Below are positions 23,801 to 38,800 of a stretch of 64,000 bases of DNA, piece by piece. The first letter of the stretch is position 1, and each line of letters begins with the position of its first letter. Location: assembly GCF_040183065.1 (NCBI RefSeq), contig NC_091120.1:171589988-171653987 (forward strand). The letters are read 5' to 3'. A program made the position numbers and the translations under genes. Under the pieces are notes generated by a model that made no database searches, was not told the origin of the DNA, and saw only the letters and a list, made by a program, of their open reading frames with translations. This DNA comes from Periplaneta americana (Eukaryota > Arthropoda > Insecta > Blattodea > Blattidae).

Positions 23801-26800
23801 ATGTGAATTATTAACACCTCCATGAAAAAAAAGTGCATAGTTTCTTAACTCATATTATATGGCATATGGATATATTTAACTCATAAGAAAAATGGACACA
23901 TAATATTCAAGTTTAAACATGTCATAACTTACTTTAGGCCATTATCTCTCTGTTTATAACAATATGTATACTTCTTCTTTTTCTTTTTCCTGCCACGTAT
24001 TAGGCCTGATGGTCTGTTACAGTCTCATTCCAGCATTTCAGTGGACGACCCAAAGTTCTTTCTCCAAATGGATGGTAATATATAATCTGGCGAGATATTC
24101 TTGAAGCAGGCATTCTGAGAACATGGAATTTCCACTTCTGTCTATAATTTTGAATTTTCTCTGAAATACTACTATCAATTTTTAGTTCTTCTAAAATATC
24201 AGTATTTTTTTCCTTGTTTAATTTTGAGTAACCTGCAGTTCTTAAAAATTCATTTCATTGACAGTAATTCATTGTTCATCACATTATATATGGTCCAAGC
24301 TTCACTAACATACATTATAATTGGTCTTGCCATTGTTTTGTGATCTTTAATTCTCGTATGTTTTTGGACAAGTGATGGTTTAAAGATGTTATTAATTGTA
24401 TTCATTGCATAATCAAAATAATGTAATGTTGCTGAGCTATCCTTTCACAGTCATAACTCAAGTGGTAGCCTAAATACTTAAAGCACAATACTTATTCTGC
24501 AGGTTTGTTAGACATATTTTGCTACAGAAATGATTTCTCCAAATGAAACCCATTACTTTAGATTTCGCTATGGAAATGATTTTTCCCAATGAAACCCATT
24601 ATTTTAGTCTTATCGACTGAAATTTCCATCCCATATTCATCAGAAGTAATTTGCGTTTGGAAAACTGAGCATTGGAGTCCATCTTTAAAGTCTGCTACTA
24701 TACTACATCATCTGCAAATATATTTAACTTCAGTTTTCTTAGCATGGTTATTAACCATATTTTTATAACACTAATCTCAGAACTGGACAATTTTGTACAC
24801 TTAGGCCAGCAGCATAGTGCATCGGACATTTTGTCTCAGACCATTCGATATGACGATTACATGCATTCTTATGATGCTGCAGCATACTATAATGGACATT
24901 CTTCCCGGGATATTCATTTGATTCAGTATGCTGCAGCCTCTTAAGAATGTGTGTAATCACTGCCACAACAAACATTCCAAGACAAAACCATCCTGTCCGG
25001 GACAGAAAGTCAGATACAGTATGCTACCGGCCTTGAAGAGTTGCTTGTAAACAGGTGTAGCAAGTGCTAATCATCAACAAACTAACTCGCGAGAAAATAC
25101 AAAAATAATGCATTTTCAGAAGAAAATATATTAATGTTGTGAAAATTCAAGGAAATATGCATGTTTCAGACAAAATTATGATTTTAAAATTCAAAACTTT
25201 TGTCCATTTTACGGAATGGACACCAATGTATATTGGACCTTAGATGACCATGCACTGCCAAGGAAACTTGTTTGCATTCGTGGTTAGTCTGTTTCGTACA
25301 TTTGACATGTACTGTAGAAGAGGGTAAAGTCGATAAAAATTTTGCAATTTTTAATGATATTGAGGTTATGCAATGGAGCGAAGTTCCTCAGAAAATAGTA
25401 TTTTGTCGTCATATTCTTCACTTATGAAATCACATTACAAGAAGTGAATTACAATTTACCAAAATCTGATTTTTTTTTTTTATTGTACTTGTGATCGAAG
25501 TTACCTGTTTAAATAGGGTAAAGTCGATCACCATTGAATTTTTAGTTTGAGATCGATTTTAAAATATTGTGAAGTAAAGTCGATCACTGTTTATGTTTTT
25601 AAAAACAAATTAAGTGTACTACATGTATTTTATTTGTTATAAGGGGTGTAGAAAGCAATAATCTATTATATAAGTCTATAGGATTATATAGTGTATATTT
25701 TGTTACTGTGATCATACAGTTCGATACAATTAGGCCTATAGGTCTCCACTGTACAAACGTGACTATGATTGCCAATATATAAACATAAAAAAAATTAATA
25801 CTTCACATATCAACCAGGTTAAATAAATAAATATCAACAAACAAAGATTTAAGAATTCAAAATTTACATTGAAATACCACACTTCAATTATAATCTAAAA
25901 TACTATTCAACATTGTTTAGGTTTATGTCAGATATTATTTGAAATCTTCCCCTCCTCATGTCACTTTAGAAACTACGTTGTTCCCATCATCAGGTACAGA
26001 GGGGTATACAAAATATGTTCCTTTGGCAGTGCTTCTCTTACGCAAGAAATTCAGCATAAATTCGTCTTCCTCTCCCCCCACTATCCCATCAATATAAGCT
26101 ATACTATGGCACTTTTCTGTTTATAAGTGTTAGTTGGAGGTATTTCGGTGAAAAAATTTATTCTTCCTGCTGGTCCTATCTGCTTCGAGTAGGTCGATGG
26201 CATGATCAACCTAACCCTACAAAGGTACAAGTTTTTTGAAAATAATAAGTTTCAATACTAACATTTACGAACTGCAAAACTATTATTTCAGGATACAATC
26301 TCAACCAAAATTACTTACATATACTTCTTGCCTCCTTTCACTGCTGACGATAATTTAGAGTTTGCAAGACTTTGTTTTCGTTTAAGAGAAAAAGTTGAGA
26401 ATAACCATTTTCACTTCAACAGTAAATGCACTGTGTTCCCATTGTTGGCATGCGCAGGCTTTTTGTTGTCCCTCTCACTTACATTTGCAGTGACAGGCAA
26501 TGAAGTTAGCATAACAAAATTTTAACAAGTAACTGAGATAAATATACTTTTCAATAAAAATCACAAATGATCGATTATACACCCACTGATCGACTTTACC
26601 CACTTCTACGGTACTGCTGTTTAGTTACTATGACAGAATATCCATTTCGTGATTTTTAAGTATGGGTGTGCTAATAGTAATGGACGCAGGGCTAAGTAGC
26701 TGTATTAGATTGTATTCTCAGACTGAAGACAAACCGAATCATAAACCAGCACATTTCAGTAGCATTGTTTGGGATGCATTTGCTAATATCTACTGTGACA

Positions 26801-29800
26801 GATGTTTAGGTAAGGGAGGACCAGTTGCATGGCCTGCATTCCTGCACATTCGCCCAGTCGTTCAGATTTTTATATGTGAAGACTCCTAAAAGTCCTAGCT
26901 TATGCAACAAATATTCTAAATAAAGAAGCACTTCATCAAGGTATTGAGGAAGCCTGCAAAACTGTTTGACACTGTCCTGGGGTCTTCGAAAGGGTGGGAT
27001 AATCCATGATCTGAAATGTCCATGTGTATATGTTGAAACAGGCACAGGATATTTTGAGTATTTACTGTGATTTGAGAGTTTAAAACATTGTTAATGTGTC
27101 ATTATAAATGTATTCCATCAGTTTGTTTTAAATTATCACTATTTGTCTTTGTTATTGAATAACTCATAAATCAGTAATTTCCGAATATTTGTTTATTTGG
27201 CATTTCTTGTTTTGTTATGGAGAACTCGATCCCAAAGTTAGTCCAAGTATTTTTGTTATATTTTGTATGTGTAGGCCTGTACAGGATGGAAGGGAACATA
27301 CTACATTAATTCACGCGAGTAATAGATGAGTTCATTATGAACCAATTTCGTCAAATGTTATTGTTATAACCAATAATTTGTGACTTGAGGCTTTCCGGCA
27401 TTTGATATAGAATAACTCTTCTCGGGTTCTCAGCCAGGTGAGTTGGAGATTAGCTTCCAAGCTTTCAACGGCTAGCTCTGCCATCTTCTCCATCCCTGAA
27501 GAAGATGGCAGAGCTAGCCGTCGAAAGCTTGGAAGCTAATCTCGAACTCACCTGGCTGAGAACCTGAGAAGAGTTATTGTAAACCAATATTTACTGAGAA
27601 TTTTGAGTTTTTCGAGGAAATGAAATGAAATGAAACATTTAGCAGACCTGAAAAGTGTGAATCACAGATCGTTCTCCTTCATTTTACTGACTTGCAGAGC
27701 TGTGGGTGTAATTCTGCCTGAGGTACCCTGACTGACTGTAGCATTGTTACTAATGAGTGAAATTTACAATTTCCTTTTAGGCAATTAATTGAATTTATAA
27801 TTAGATGTCCACACCTGTGGAGTAACGGTTAGAGTGTCTAGCTGCGAAACCAGGTGGCCCAGGTTCGATTTCCGGTCGGGGCAAGTTACCTAGTTGAGGT
27901 TTTTTCCGGGGTTTTCCCCCAACCCAATATGAGCAAATGCTGGGTAACTTTCGGTGTTGGACCCCGGACTCATTTCACCGGCATTATCACCTTCATCTCA
28001 TTCAGATGCTAAATAACCTAAGATGTTGATAAAGTGTCGTAAAATGACCTACAAAAATAAAAAATATAATTAGATTACTTCTGAAACATGATTATAAGTA
28101 GTTTAGTATACAATCTCCTACAAATAGCAGCTCTATCTTTAAATAATTTCATGGAATCCATGGTCAAAAACTTAACACAGAATGTCTGTACCCACTCATC
28201 CCCAAAAACCATCAGCAAAGGAACAAAATGTTGTTATACATTTCTGTTAGTCGTATTTCTGGGAATTGTATTTGAGAAGGAACATAATACGCTCCCTTCT
28301 GTTTTGTATAAAATTATTGTGGGAATGTAATCATGTTTATGCAGTGATATTTATTCACTTTATATAATTAGCCTCATCTTCATGTGTGTCACAATATGCC
28401 TCATGTACTTTGGAAATTGCACCTTCACAGCTCAATTACTTTTATTGTGAACCCCATGTATAATTGTGTATATAAATAACTTTCTCTTTTCAGCCACCCA
28501 ATGGTTATCCAATTCAGGATGATGTGCTGGGCGTCGTTAACCATTTGGATCAAATGGTTACATTTCTACTTTTAGAGTTAAGGACAGCTGGAAACAGTCC
28601 CAGCAATGAAAATCGTCAGTCTTGCCCGTGTTTGGATTATCTTCTCAGTGAGAATTTGTTAGACAGACTGTTCGCATGGAGCATTCACACTGGAAGGTAT
28701 TTGTTAATGATCGTACATTTTGTTACGTTATTTTATGTAGTTATTTAAATTTGTTTATTTGTTTTTAATATCCCACTTTGTAAAAGTCTGTTGTACAATG
28801 TCGTATATTAGGGTTATACAATAAAACTTCATTTATATGCTTTTATGGGAGTCTGAAAAAAAAAAGAAACACATTAAGTGACAAAAGAGTTTAATGGAAA
28901 ATGACATTTAATAACATCAGAAATAGCATTTGAAGACTATATGGGGAGAGCGAGTTAAGTTGATTTAGTAAAATTTTCACAAGAGAGATTTAGAATTTCA
29001 CACTTCAGCCATCTTTGAGTCTGTAATACAGTTCTTAAATTTATAACCATGACAACAGCAGTTTAACCAATAAGATAGCTGGTTAGCAGAGTGTTTAAAC
29101 CTGATTAGAACATACAAGAGTAGCCGAATTTGAAGATGTCCTACTCACCACTGACGTGTGTGTTTTTTTTGTGTGCGTGCGTGCGTGCGTGCGTGTGGAG
29201 GGAGATGGGGCGGGAGTGGGGGGTTGTGTATATGTGGATGTGTGGGGTGTGTTTTTTTCTTTGTGGGGGTGGGTGTTTGGTGGGTGTGCGTGTATGTGAG
29301 TGACTCTGCGTGTGGAGGGGGATGTTTGGGTGTGGGGTGGGTAGGTGGTGGTGGGGTGAATGTGGGAGGTTGTGTGGGGGTGAGTGGATGTATGTTTTGT
29401 GTGTGTGGGTAGGTGGGTGGGTGTGGGGTGGGTGGGTGTGGGTAGGTGGGGTGGGTGGGTGTGTTTTTTCTTTGTGGGGTGGGTGGGCATGGGGGTTGTG
29501 GGTGGGTGTGTTTTTTCTTTGTGGGGCGTGGGTGGGTATGGGGGGTTGTGTGTGTATGTGTGTGTGTGGGTGGTTGGGTGTGGGGATGGGTGGGTGTGTG
29601 TTGTGCATGTGTGGGTAGTGGATGTGGGTTGGAGTGGGGGGTTGTGTATATGTGGGTGTATGGGGTGTGTTTTTTTCTTTGTGGGGGTGGGTGGGTGTGG
29701 GGGGTTGTGTGTATATGTGGGTGGGTGTGTGTGTGTGGAGGGGGGATGTTTGGGGTGGAGGTGGAGGTGGGTGGGGTGTGTGGATGTGTGTTTTATGTGT

Positions 29801-32800
29801 GTTGGTAGGTGGGTGGGTGAGTGTGTGGTGTGGGGAATTGTGTGTATATGGCTGAGTGTGAGTGTGGGTAGGTGAGAGTGGGTGGGTGTGTGTGGGGGTG
29901 GGTTTGGGTAGCTGGGGGTGTGTGTTTTTTCTGTGGGGTGGATGGGTGTTGGGGGTCGTGTATGGAAATGGAGTGTTTGGGGGTGGGGTGGGTAGGTGGG
30001 TGCGTGTGAAGGGGGAATGTTTGGGGTGGAGGTGGGTGTGTGTGGGTAGGTGGGTCTGGGGGGTTGTGTGGGGGCGGGGTGTGGTTGGGGGTGGGTAGAT
30101 GGATGTGAAGTGTGTGGGTAGGTGGGAGTTTCTCTCCAATCTGAAAGTTTCTCATGAAGCTTAAATGAAGTGCAATTTGTTTTATATAATTTACAACTTA
30201 AAACAATTTTTTGATAACATCATCATGGCATGTTTATATATACTTAATGAAAAAGTATTCTCCTACTTTCTACAAAACTCCAATTATTGTAAGATTGTCT
30301 TTTATTTACCCACCGTTTGTGCCTTATTTTTACACCTCTCAACACTTACTAATCAACATTGAAATAGTGACAGCTAATCAGATTGCATGATGCGTATTTC
30401 ACTTTCTTCTTAGGTATGGAAATGCCATCCGTCTGGAGCAGCTCAAGCTGTATGAGTTGCTGGTTAGTCATTCTCGTCACCAGTTACTAGTCCATGAACC
30501 TTTCCTCCGCCCATTACTTAGGCTACTTGCTTCGTGTGCTGGTGAGGTCTTTCCTGTGGAAGTAGAGAAAAGACTTGTTGTGTTGCTCAACCAACTGTGC
30601 GTCTCTCTTATGCAGAACATTGAGCTACTCGACCTCTTCTTCTATGCCTCTCCAGATCAGGGTCCGGCCAAGTAAGTGAAAACAGATCCTAATTATACTT
30701 AAGAGAAACTCCTGCTGCAATTTATTTTAACTGCATTGGAATAGTTATGAATTGAAAGTGGTCTGGAAGAGTATAGTAAATGTGGACATTTCATTTGACA
30801 CATATTTTTATAGAATAATTTTTTTTTTTTTTATTATTATTAAAGGGGTACAGACCCAGAAACAAAATTTGGGCTACCTGAATTTTACATGTTCCAGTTA
30901 TAACTTACTGCGCATGCTCATTAAGCACTGGGTATGTACATAAACGTTTGAGGGTGAAAAATAAATTAATTTTTCATTTTGCTTAAATTAATTTAGTATG
31001 AACCTTTAGCTTTACATTTGTGAAAGAAATTGTAAAATACCTATAAAATTAACCAAATTATGCATTAAAATATCCTGCCATGCAAACACAATACCAGCCA
31101 GCAGTATATTATTTTATCACTCGTTTTCTCAAAATTACATTTTTCAAAATTGTTTGAATTATATTTTTCATAATTTTGTAACAGTGCAAGAAATTTCGCA
31201 TGAACATTTTTCTTAATGAGATCAAAAAACTGTAACTCAATATTTAACTTATCTCATCCGGAAAAAAAAAAAAAAGTCAATAATATAAAAACAAAAAAAA
31301 AAAAAATCAAAATTTTTTTTTTATGATTCTGAGTACCTTGTCCCCTTAATCCTAATGTGTAGGAGATGAAATAATACAAAATAATGTTAAATTCTAACAG
31401 AGTAAAAGGATAAAACTTCATGAATATAAAAACTTAAAGTATGACATGGGTCGTGAAGAAATATTGAAGACCTTGGTGGGCTGCATGTTATGAAAGTTTA
31501 GGAAACTTTGCTCTAGGTAATTTAACTGATACATAATCGGTATGAGCCAAGTCAATTTTGTATCGACATGCACACCAAGCAATTTGAAATAATTTTTTTT
31601 CTGTAGTCTTTAATGTAGTTTCGGTTTTTGTATCATTGAGTAAAAGTCCATTAACACTTGGACCAATTCTTTGCTTCCATGAAGAATAAATTGAGCATTT
31701 CTTTAAAGTTCACAAAGATCGGGTTGTTTATTAAGAAATGTGGTATCGTCTGTGTAAAGAATAGAAGTTGTATTCATATTATTAGCAAAATAATTTCCCA
31801 TTATTATAAACAAAATCTGTCCTAAAACTGATTCTTGGGGAACTGCAAATTTTAAAAAAAGCCTTATCTCTTACCACACTACAACACATTGCAATCTCAT
31901 AGCTAAATAGCATTGATCAGAATTAAGAACATACGAAGGACAACAGTTACTGCATAGAACAATCTGGGATGCATAAACTAACCTTCGACATATGAAATTC
32001 CGTAGGAGGGAGAACAAAATATGCTTTCAACAGAAAAAAAAATATATGGAACAGAGAAAAAAATATATAAAGTCATTACATTGGATATATTGATGGAGTT
32101 TTTTATTTTTCAGTTCATTATATATAATAAATTAAAAGAAAGTTTGTGTACAATCTGTGACATTTTTGTGGTTCTAGATTTGTAATCTTCACTCTTCTCA
32201 TCCCTTTTGTCCACCGAGAGGGCGGAATTGGTCAACAAGCACGTGATGCTTTGTTGCTTTGTATGTCTCTGTCCAAGAAGAATGAGAATGTTGGATCTTA
32301 CATTGCAGAGCATTCTAATGTTTGTCCAGTAAGTATCGTCTTTATTTTTAAACAGTTAACTTTCATTTTCATTTTACCTCTTCCTCGAAAAGGATGTAAC
32401 TTAGCTTTCTTAATCTTTCTTTCAGCCTCTTCTTTTCATATTAAAAAATTAACTCAAATTACAATAAATTGTTAGAGTTGTGTAATGTAATAATTTTAGT
32501 GAATTTTGGCTTGAGTTAGTAACATTATCAGGTTTCCATGTTTTATGTAATTATAATGCCTCAAAGGAACTGGCCACCCTACCCATTATCTCCTGGCATA
32601 GTTGCCTCATAAGTGGTGCCTTGTTGATATCACTTGTGAGGTTCAGAGCTGTTTTCGGACAATTAACTAAACAACAACAGTGGTCTAATGGTCAGAGCTC
32701 CTGGCTACAGTTCATGAGGTCCTGGGTTCAATTCCCAGTTAAAGCACAGGAATTCTTCCTGTGTTCGTCCATGATCTGGAATTCAGGTAAGGTTTAGATT

Positions 32801-35800
32801 CCTGATGCCACAAAACCATATGTGGTCATTCTATGATATCGAAGTAATGAGCTTTCCAGGCAAGTGCCCCAACCTCAGAAATGAGTTACACATAAGCCTT
32901 TCTCAACAGTGGAGAGGAGAGAAGACCAGAAATGTTGAAAGACAACCTGAGGCATTAAAAAATGCACTTCAGCCTTTTTATTTTACATTGTCGTGTTACC
33001 ATATGTGTGTAATTTCAATGTGCCATTTTGGTCATTATCAGGCTTGCATACTTAAAATCATTTTAATTACTGTTATATTTGTTTATTTTATGTAATAATT
33101 TTAGAGTTTTTTTGACTTCAACGAATATGAATTCTCTTAATTGATAAACATTTGTAATATTAATAGTCATCACCATCATCCTTTCCTTTCAGATCTCATG
33201 GTCTGTTACTGTTTCATTCAATAGTTTATTTGGTTGTCCCGGGTTTCTATTCAATTTAGACTGGGAGTGTAGGAGTTGTTTGGGTTCGTAATATTGGCGA
33301 TTAGTCTGTCAGAAATATTGAGCGTATTGTGTAGTTCACGTACTCTGCTAATTCCAGCTGGACGAGATAAGAAGAAATAGTGTATTCAGTTCTGTTTGTA
33401 TTCGTTATCTGATATCATCATTTTATCTTAGTATTGAAGAGCTTGGATGTACGTAAGATAACAAAGGTTATTTTTATGTGCATTGTTTTCTTATGTTTCC
33501 TGACAATTGCAGTTTGTCATGTAACCAGCCTTATGTGGTTTCTTGAAATGTAGACGACTTAAACTATATTAGAATATACAGAATGATTTATATAGAACTA
33601 ACACATTTCTTTCTTTATTTATTTCAAAACAAATGATGCTAGCCACTTTGTTATATCTCAAATGTAGAGTATCTTTGGGAGATTACTAACCTCTTTAGCA
33701 AATGCTGAAAAATCTTTATTTATTTGGCTGGAAATTCACTTAATGGCCAGTTTTTAACGTCAAATTAAGCAGGAGCTTTGATTCCCTGTCACTAGATGCG
33801 CAGATGTTTACGATTATGGATTACGATGTTTGCCTTTTTCACTCACTAGAGTTCCATTTGTTTCCAATTTGTTTACCAGTCCCAGTATTGTGTTTCTTTG
33901 GGAGGGATTACGAACACCAAATTCTCTCTGGTATGCTCTTTGAGTAGCGTAATTGAATTCGTAATCCAGTATTGCTTCACAAGGAAGAGCCGTTGATTTA
34001 ATGTGTACTGCATTTTCAGTGACTAAAATAAAATGTCGAAAACAGCTGCCAATAATAACAAATAAAGAAAACTCCAAAACTAAATTTTATTTTATTTTGC
34101 TAATACTTGTAACAAAATATAGTATACATAAAATATCAATTTATTTTAAGAAACACATCATAATCTTCACATGCTGTTGTAGAGGCATCCGGGAGTCTAC
34201 CTACAACTTATCAATTTAATGTTAATATGTGCAATAAAATATATATATTTTTTTTAATCCAATGCCACCAGGTTGTCTTTTCGACATTTCTGGTCTTCTC
34301 TCCTGGCCGTGGCTTAGTTGTAACCCACTTCTGAGGTTGGGGTGCCTGGAAGGCAGAGTTACATTACCCCGATGATGTGATAGGATGATTATGATGAGGT
34401 CTTAAATCTAAACTTAACCTAAATTCCAGACCATGGACGAACACAGGAATAATCCCCTTTAAGGAAAAATTCCTGTGCTCTAACCGGGAATCGAACCCGG
34501 GACCTCATGAACTATAGCCAGATGCTCTGACCATTAGACCATGAGGCTGGTCGCAATAAAATATTAAAGTCTCTATTCATCATCATTAGTGGAAGAATCA
34601 TTGTTGTCGTCGCCATCTTCCCATAGAACATCATTCTCAGTTCCATCAAGTGAATACGTAATACCGTGAAGTGATACCAACCTTATTTTAAAAAATGCAC
34701 ACAGTTCCGTTTTTCTTTGCTAAATTCCAGAAGAAATATGCATGTAGTATTTGTGTGTATATAAGGTATTTAATTAAATTACAAATGATGACAAATTCAT
34801 TATAAATTTTTGGTGTGTCCTCTTTTTTTTTTTTTCTGCTCAGTCCTCCTTTTTAATGATAGCCTATTCTGGCTTTGTTCATCTGGTCCCCCTAGTCATG
34901 GGGGGGAGGGGGAAGTAATAAACTGGAGGCTTCAAGCAATATGCAAATTTTAATGGAATATTTAATAAATTAATTAATGAATAAATTAGGAAATAAATAA
35001 ATAGAATAAAGAAAGAAAGAAAGAAAGAAATTTACTAATAAATTAATTTTAAACTTTAATGAAATACAAGAGAAATAATCTTAATTATATGACCTGGGAG
35101 ACTAAAGAAAATGTTGACAAATATGGGAAATTCCTGGGAGACTTACGAACCTGAATAACAAGAGAAACAATAAAGAAAGAAAGAAATTTACTAATAAATT
35201 AATTTTAAACTTTAATGAAATATAAGAGAAATAATCTTAAATATATGAGCTGGGGGACCAAAGAAAATGTTTGACAAATATGGGAAATTCCTGGGAAACT
35301 TAACGAACCCGAATAACAAGAGAAACAATAAAGAAAGAAATTTATTATTTTTTTTAATTAATTTACATTTTCTTTTTTGTTCATTCGAATTGATTAGGAT
35401 GCCGATATTTAAAATCCAAGATTTGGATGGCTATCATTTCGATATATGTTTTTTTTTTTTTAATGAAATATAATAGTACATTATGCAACGAGCCTATAAT
35501 GGTAGTAATTAAGACGCGAGTATGTTTGTTTATGAAACGAGTGCAAGCGAGTTTCATAATTTTCATACGAGCATCTTAATTACCATTATAGGCAAGTTTC
35601 ATACGACTTTTTATGCTCGACCATATTTCTAACTTGAAATTATTCAAAAGTATTCATGTTATGGTTATTTAAGTGAGGAGCGAACTGACCTGAATTGTGA
35701 GATGTGCGCAGACGCGAAAGTATTGATTTTTTCCGAGGCCGAATCTCATTGACCTTGATATAACGTAGAGAATAAGATGAACATTAGTCTTGATATAACC

Positions 35801-38800
35801 TGGAAATTGATTTAGAATTGAAAAACGAGATGACAAATTGAATTTATTTGAATATTATTTACAATTAACGCTAATTATTATAGTAACAGAACATAACCTT
35901 CTGCAACAGTATTGGATTTCCAGACTCCGTGACTTTTCGCTAATTGTCTTTTGATTGCATATCCGAGAATAATCGATACTTGCGGTTTTATAATGGTACA
36001 AAGGTGATTTGTCATTGGCTGACCAACTGAATTATAATGAATAGGTGTACTTTAATGAGGTGCATTAAAGGGCTACTACCAGGTGTATAATTACTACATT
36101 TCGGAATGGTCGAGCATAAAAGGAATAATCTTAAATATATGAGCTAGGAGATCAAAGAAAATGTTTGACAAATATGGGAAATTCCTGGGAGACTTACGAA
36201 CCCGAATAACATGAGAGTGCTAAACATTTATTTCTTCTTTCTCTGTGTGTCAGGTGCTTGCAACAGGACTGAGTGGGCTCTACTCTCTGCTGCCACGCAA
36301 ACTGGTCATAGAGACTGAGGACTGGCATCGTCTTACCCCAGATGATGTGAACGACATCAATGAACTGACAATGTTCATGAACTCTCTGGAGTTCTGCAAT
36401 GCTGTTGTGCAGGTTGCACATCCTGTTGTAAAAAAACAAATGCTGGAGTTCCTCTACCAGGGCTTTCTGGTACCAGTCATGGGGCCTGCACTGCTACAGG
36501 TAATGTACATGCATTATTCTACATTGCTCTTTGGATTGCTAGTTATTAGTAAATTGGAGACAATAATAGATTGGTTAGGTATGTCCATAAATTATGTCAG
36601 CAGTGTTACAGGTTACATGTTGCCTCATTTCAGATTGTAGCTACAATTGGGTACACATTACGTAAACATTTTCTGATCAACACAATTTTAAATCACATTA
36701 AAACAATATTTACATATGTTTGATTGTTAATAGCTCTTATTATGGTTATTTGCGACCATTCTGGACTCTTGTAACAGCTATGCACTGTGTAACAGAATAT
36801 TTTTGTACGCATAAACGAGTACTCATCATTTTCATTTGAGAACACACTATGTTATTAAAAAAACACTGCTAATTATTCTGTTGCCATTCCAACAGCTAAC
36901 AGATCGTAATTGAAACATTGTGAACTGCACTGTTGTCAATTTAAAAAAAAAAAAATACTTGTAGTCAGGTGTCTGAGAAAAGCTTGGTTGTACAGTGAAA
37001 TTTTCCAATAGCATACACCGTCGGGGAAAAATTAAATGTCCGTTATTGAGAAGTGTCCGCTATTTAGAAAATCGTTAGTATGTATACAGTACTTTAAATT
37101 TCTCATACATATTCAACACTATATTTTACAGTACAGTGCAGTAGACAGTGAGATTGTGAGATTGTTTACAGTATCCATCCAGAGAGAAATCGTACCAGTA
37201 AATGTTTTGTAAATAAAATAAACATCAGTCACTGTACCACTTCACCTTACACAATGAAATCTAGAATTGCATTCTCAGTGTATGATTTTAAAATAACATC
37301 CTTGTTTTTCAAAATTTCACTAACCTGAGTTTTTCCCACACATTAAACTTTGTGGCCAGCTCACGAACACTTAATTTTTCCTTCTCACTATGCTTTACAA
37401 TATCCACTTTCTCTTTTACTGACAAACGTTTACGTTTTTGTGACATTTTTAATGTGATTATACTTCCGAACACTCAACTTGACAACCTAAGAAAGTACGG
37501 ACTTCTCACGTACTACAATATCACAACTAACAACTGTGCTGCTTACCTTCAATAAAGTACAAGAACGTTCAAATGCACGATAATGATTGTTGCCAAGAAT
37601 TCCGTTATTATTCCGTTTAATTTACAACCGTCTTTTTCTTTTTTTCTTTTGTGCTGTCCGTTATTTGGAAGTTTTAATTGTTGTTGGGAGATACATTTCA
37701 GTGTCCGCATCCATTATTGAGAATGTCCGCTATTTGGAAGAATTTTATCATAAGGGCCAATGTTATTTTGCAGGGGAATTTTAAAATGTCCACTATTGAG
37801 AGGAGTCCGCTATTGGGAAGTGTCCGTTAAGGGAAGTTTCACTGTATTAATAAAATCATATTCTATTGAACAGGATGGAGTGAGTTTATATATTAATTAT
37901 TAACAAATACAGTACATATAGAATTGTTTTGGAAGATAGGTTCTAGAACATCATTCTGCTTGCGTTTCAGCTAGCTATTTAAACAGTAAAAGTAGAAAAA
38001 GACTTGATTTACAATCAAAATAACTCTCTTGAAGGGTGAAAAAGGGGATGACCCAGAAAGAGATGATCAAATATAGTGAAACAGTGGAAATTTGCGGATT
38101 GTAAGTGTGGTATTGGCTAACAGATGCACACTTGCTTGTAAGAGTCGAGATGTGGAATAATTTGTTACGAACCAGATTGGTAATCATGAAGTATATGCAT
38201 GTAACCTGTGAATAGAAAGAAAAAAAAACATAATTTATGGACAATCCTGAAGCTTTTTCTCATTAAGTTGCAAATAAATATGGTTCTGATTTTTCTCAGG
38301 TGATTGTTATGTATATATTATGGGTGTACATTTTAAAACAGTAATGCCTAGAATCATTAAGTATATAATGTTTACTCATTTATGTAGAGCATATTGCACT
38401 AGCTTTCAGTTATTTTGCTACATGCATCTTGAAAGGTTTAGGGAAGTTTTGCAAGTGATATAATTCGTATTATACTTGTTTATAGAAATAAATTATGAAC
38501 TCATATATTTGTAATTGTTGAGGGATATTATACATGTATACAAACCCTTGAAGAGTGGTTTGAGATCACGTCTAAATATTTTGTAACTTGTCTTCCCTTC
38601 TCCTTTTGATGATAGACACTGATAATACAAACACCTTACAGTAATTCTTTTGAAATTTGACATTGTGTTTTATTTGAGGTTATAAATGAAGTAAAATTAC
38701 CTATTGTATACTGTTAAACCAAACAAAGTTAAATTTGACTTTTATTTTAAAAAGTAAGGGTAAAGTCAACAGGCCAAATCAGCTCAGAGGGTGGCGAGAG

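Noticed and set aside
26328-26525. 65-codon plus-strand ORF in the 25.3-26.6 kb element
   Set aside because: It has no motif and an ordinary length for chance; it does not resemble a transposase.
29141-30139. 332-codon minus-strand ORF (His/Pro/Thr-rich) and several plus-strand Gly/Val/Cys ORFs
   Set aside because: They are by-products of a GT-only repeat, which lacks stop codons in several frames. The block lies inside an FHIP1 intron and has no protein-like variation.
33814-34077. Possible host gene exon
   Set aside because: The helix-turn-helix wording and neighbouring repeats fit a transposase N-terminus better, so it was annotated as a transposon fragment.
35015-36216. CRISPR-like direct repeats
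   Set aside because: There are only three long (156-bp) copies with no spacers, in an animal intron.
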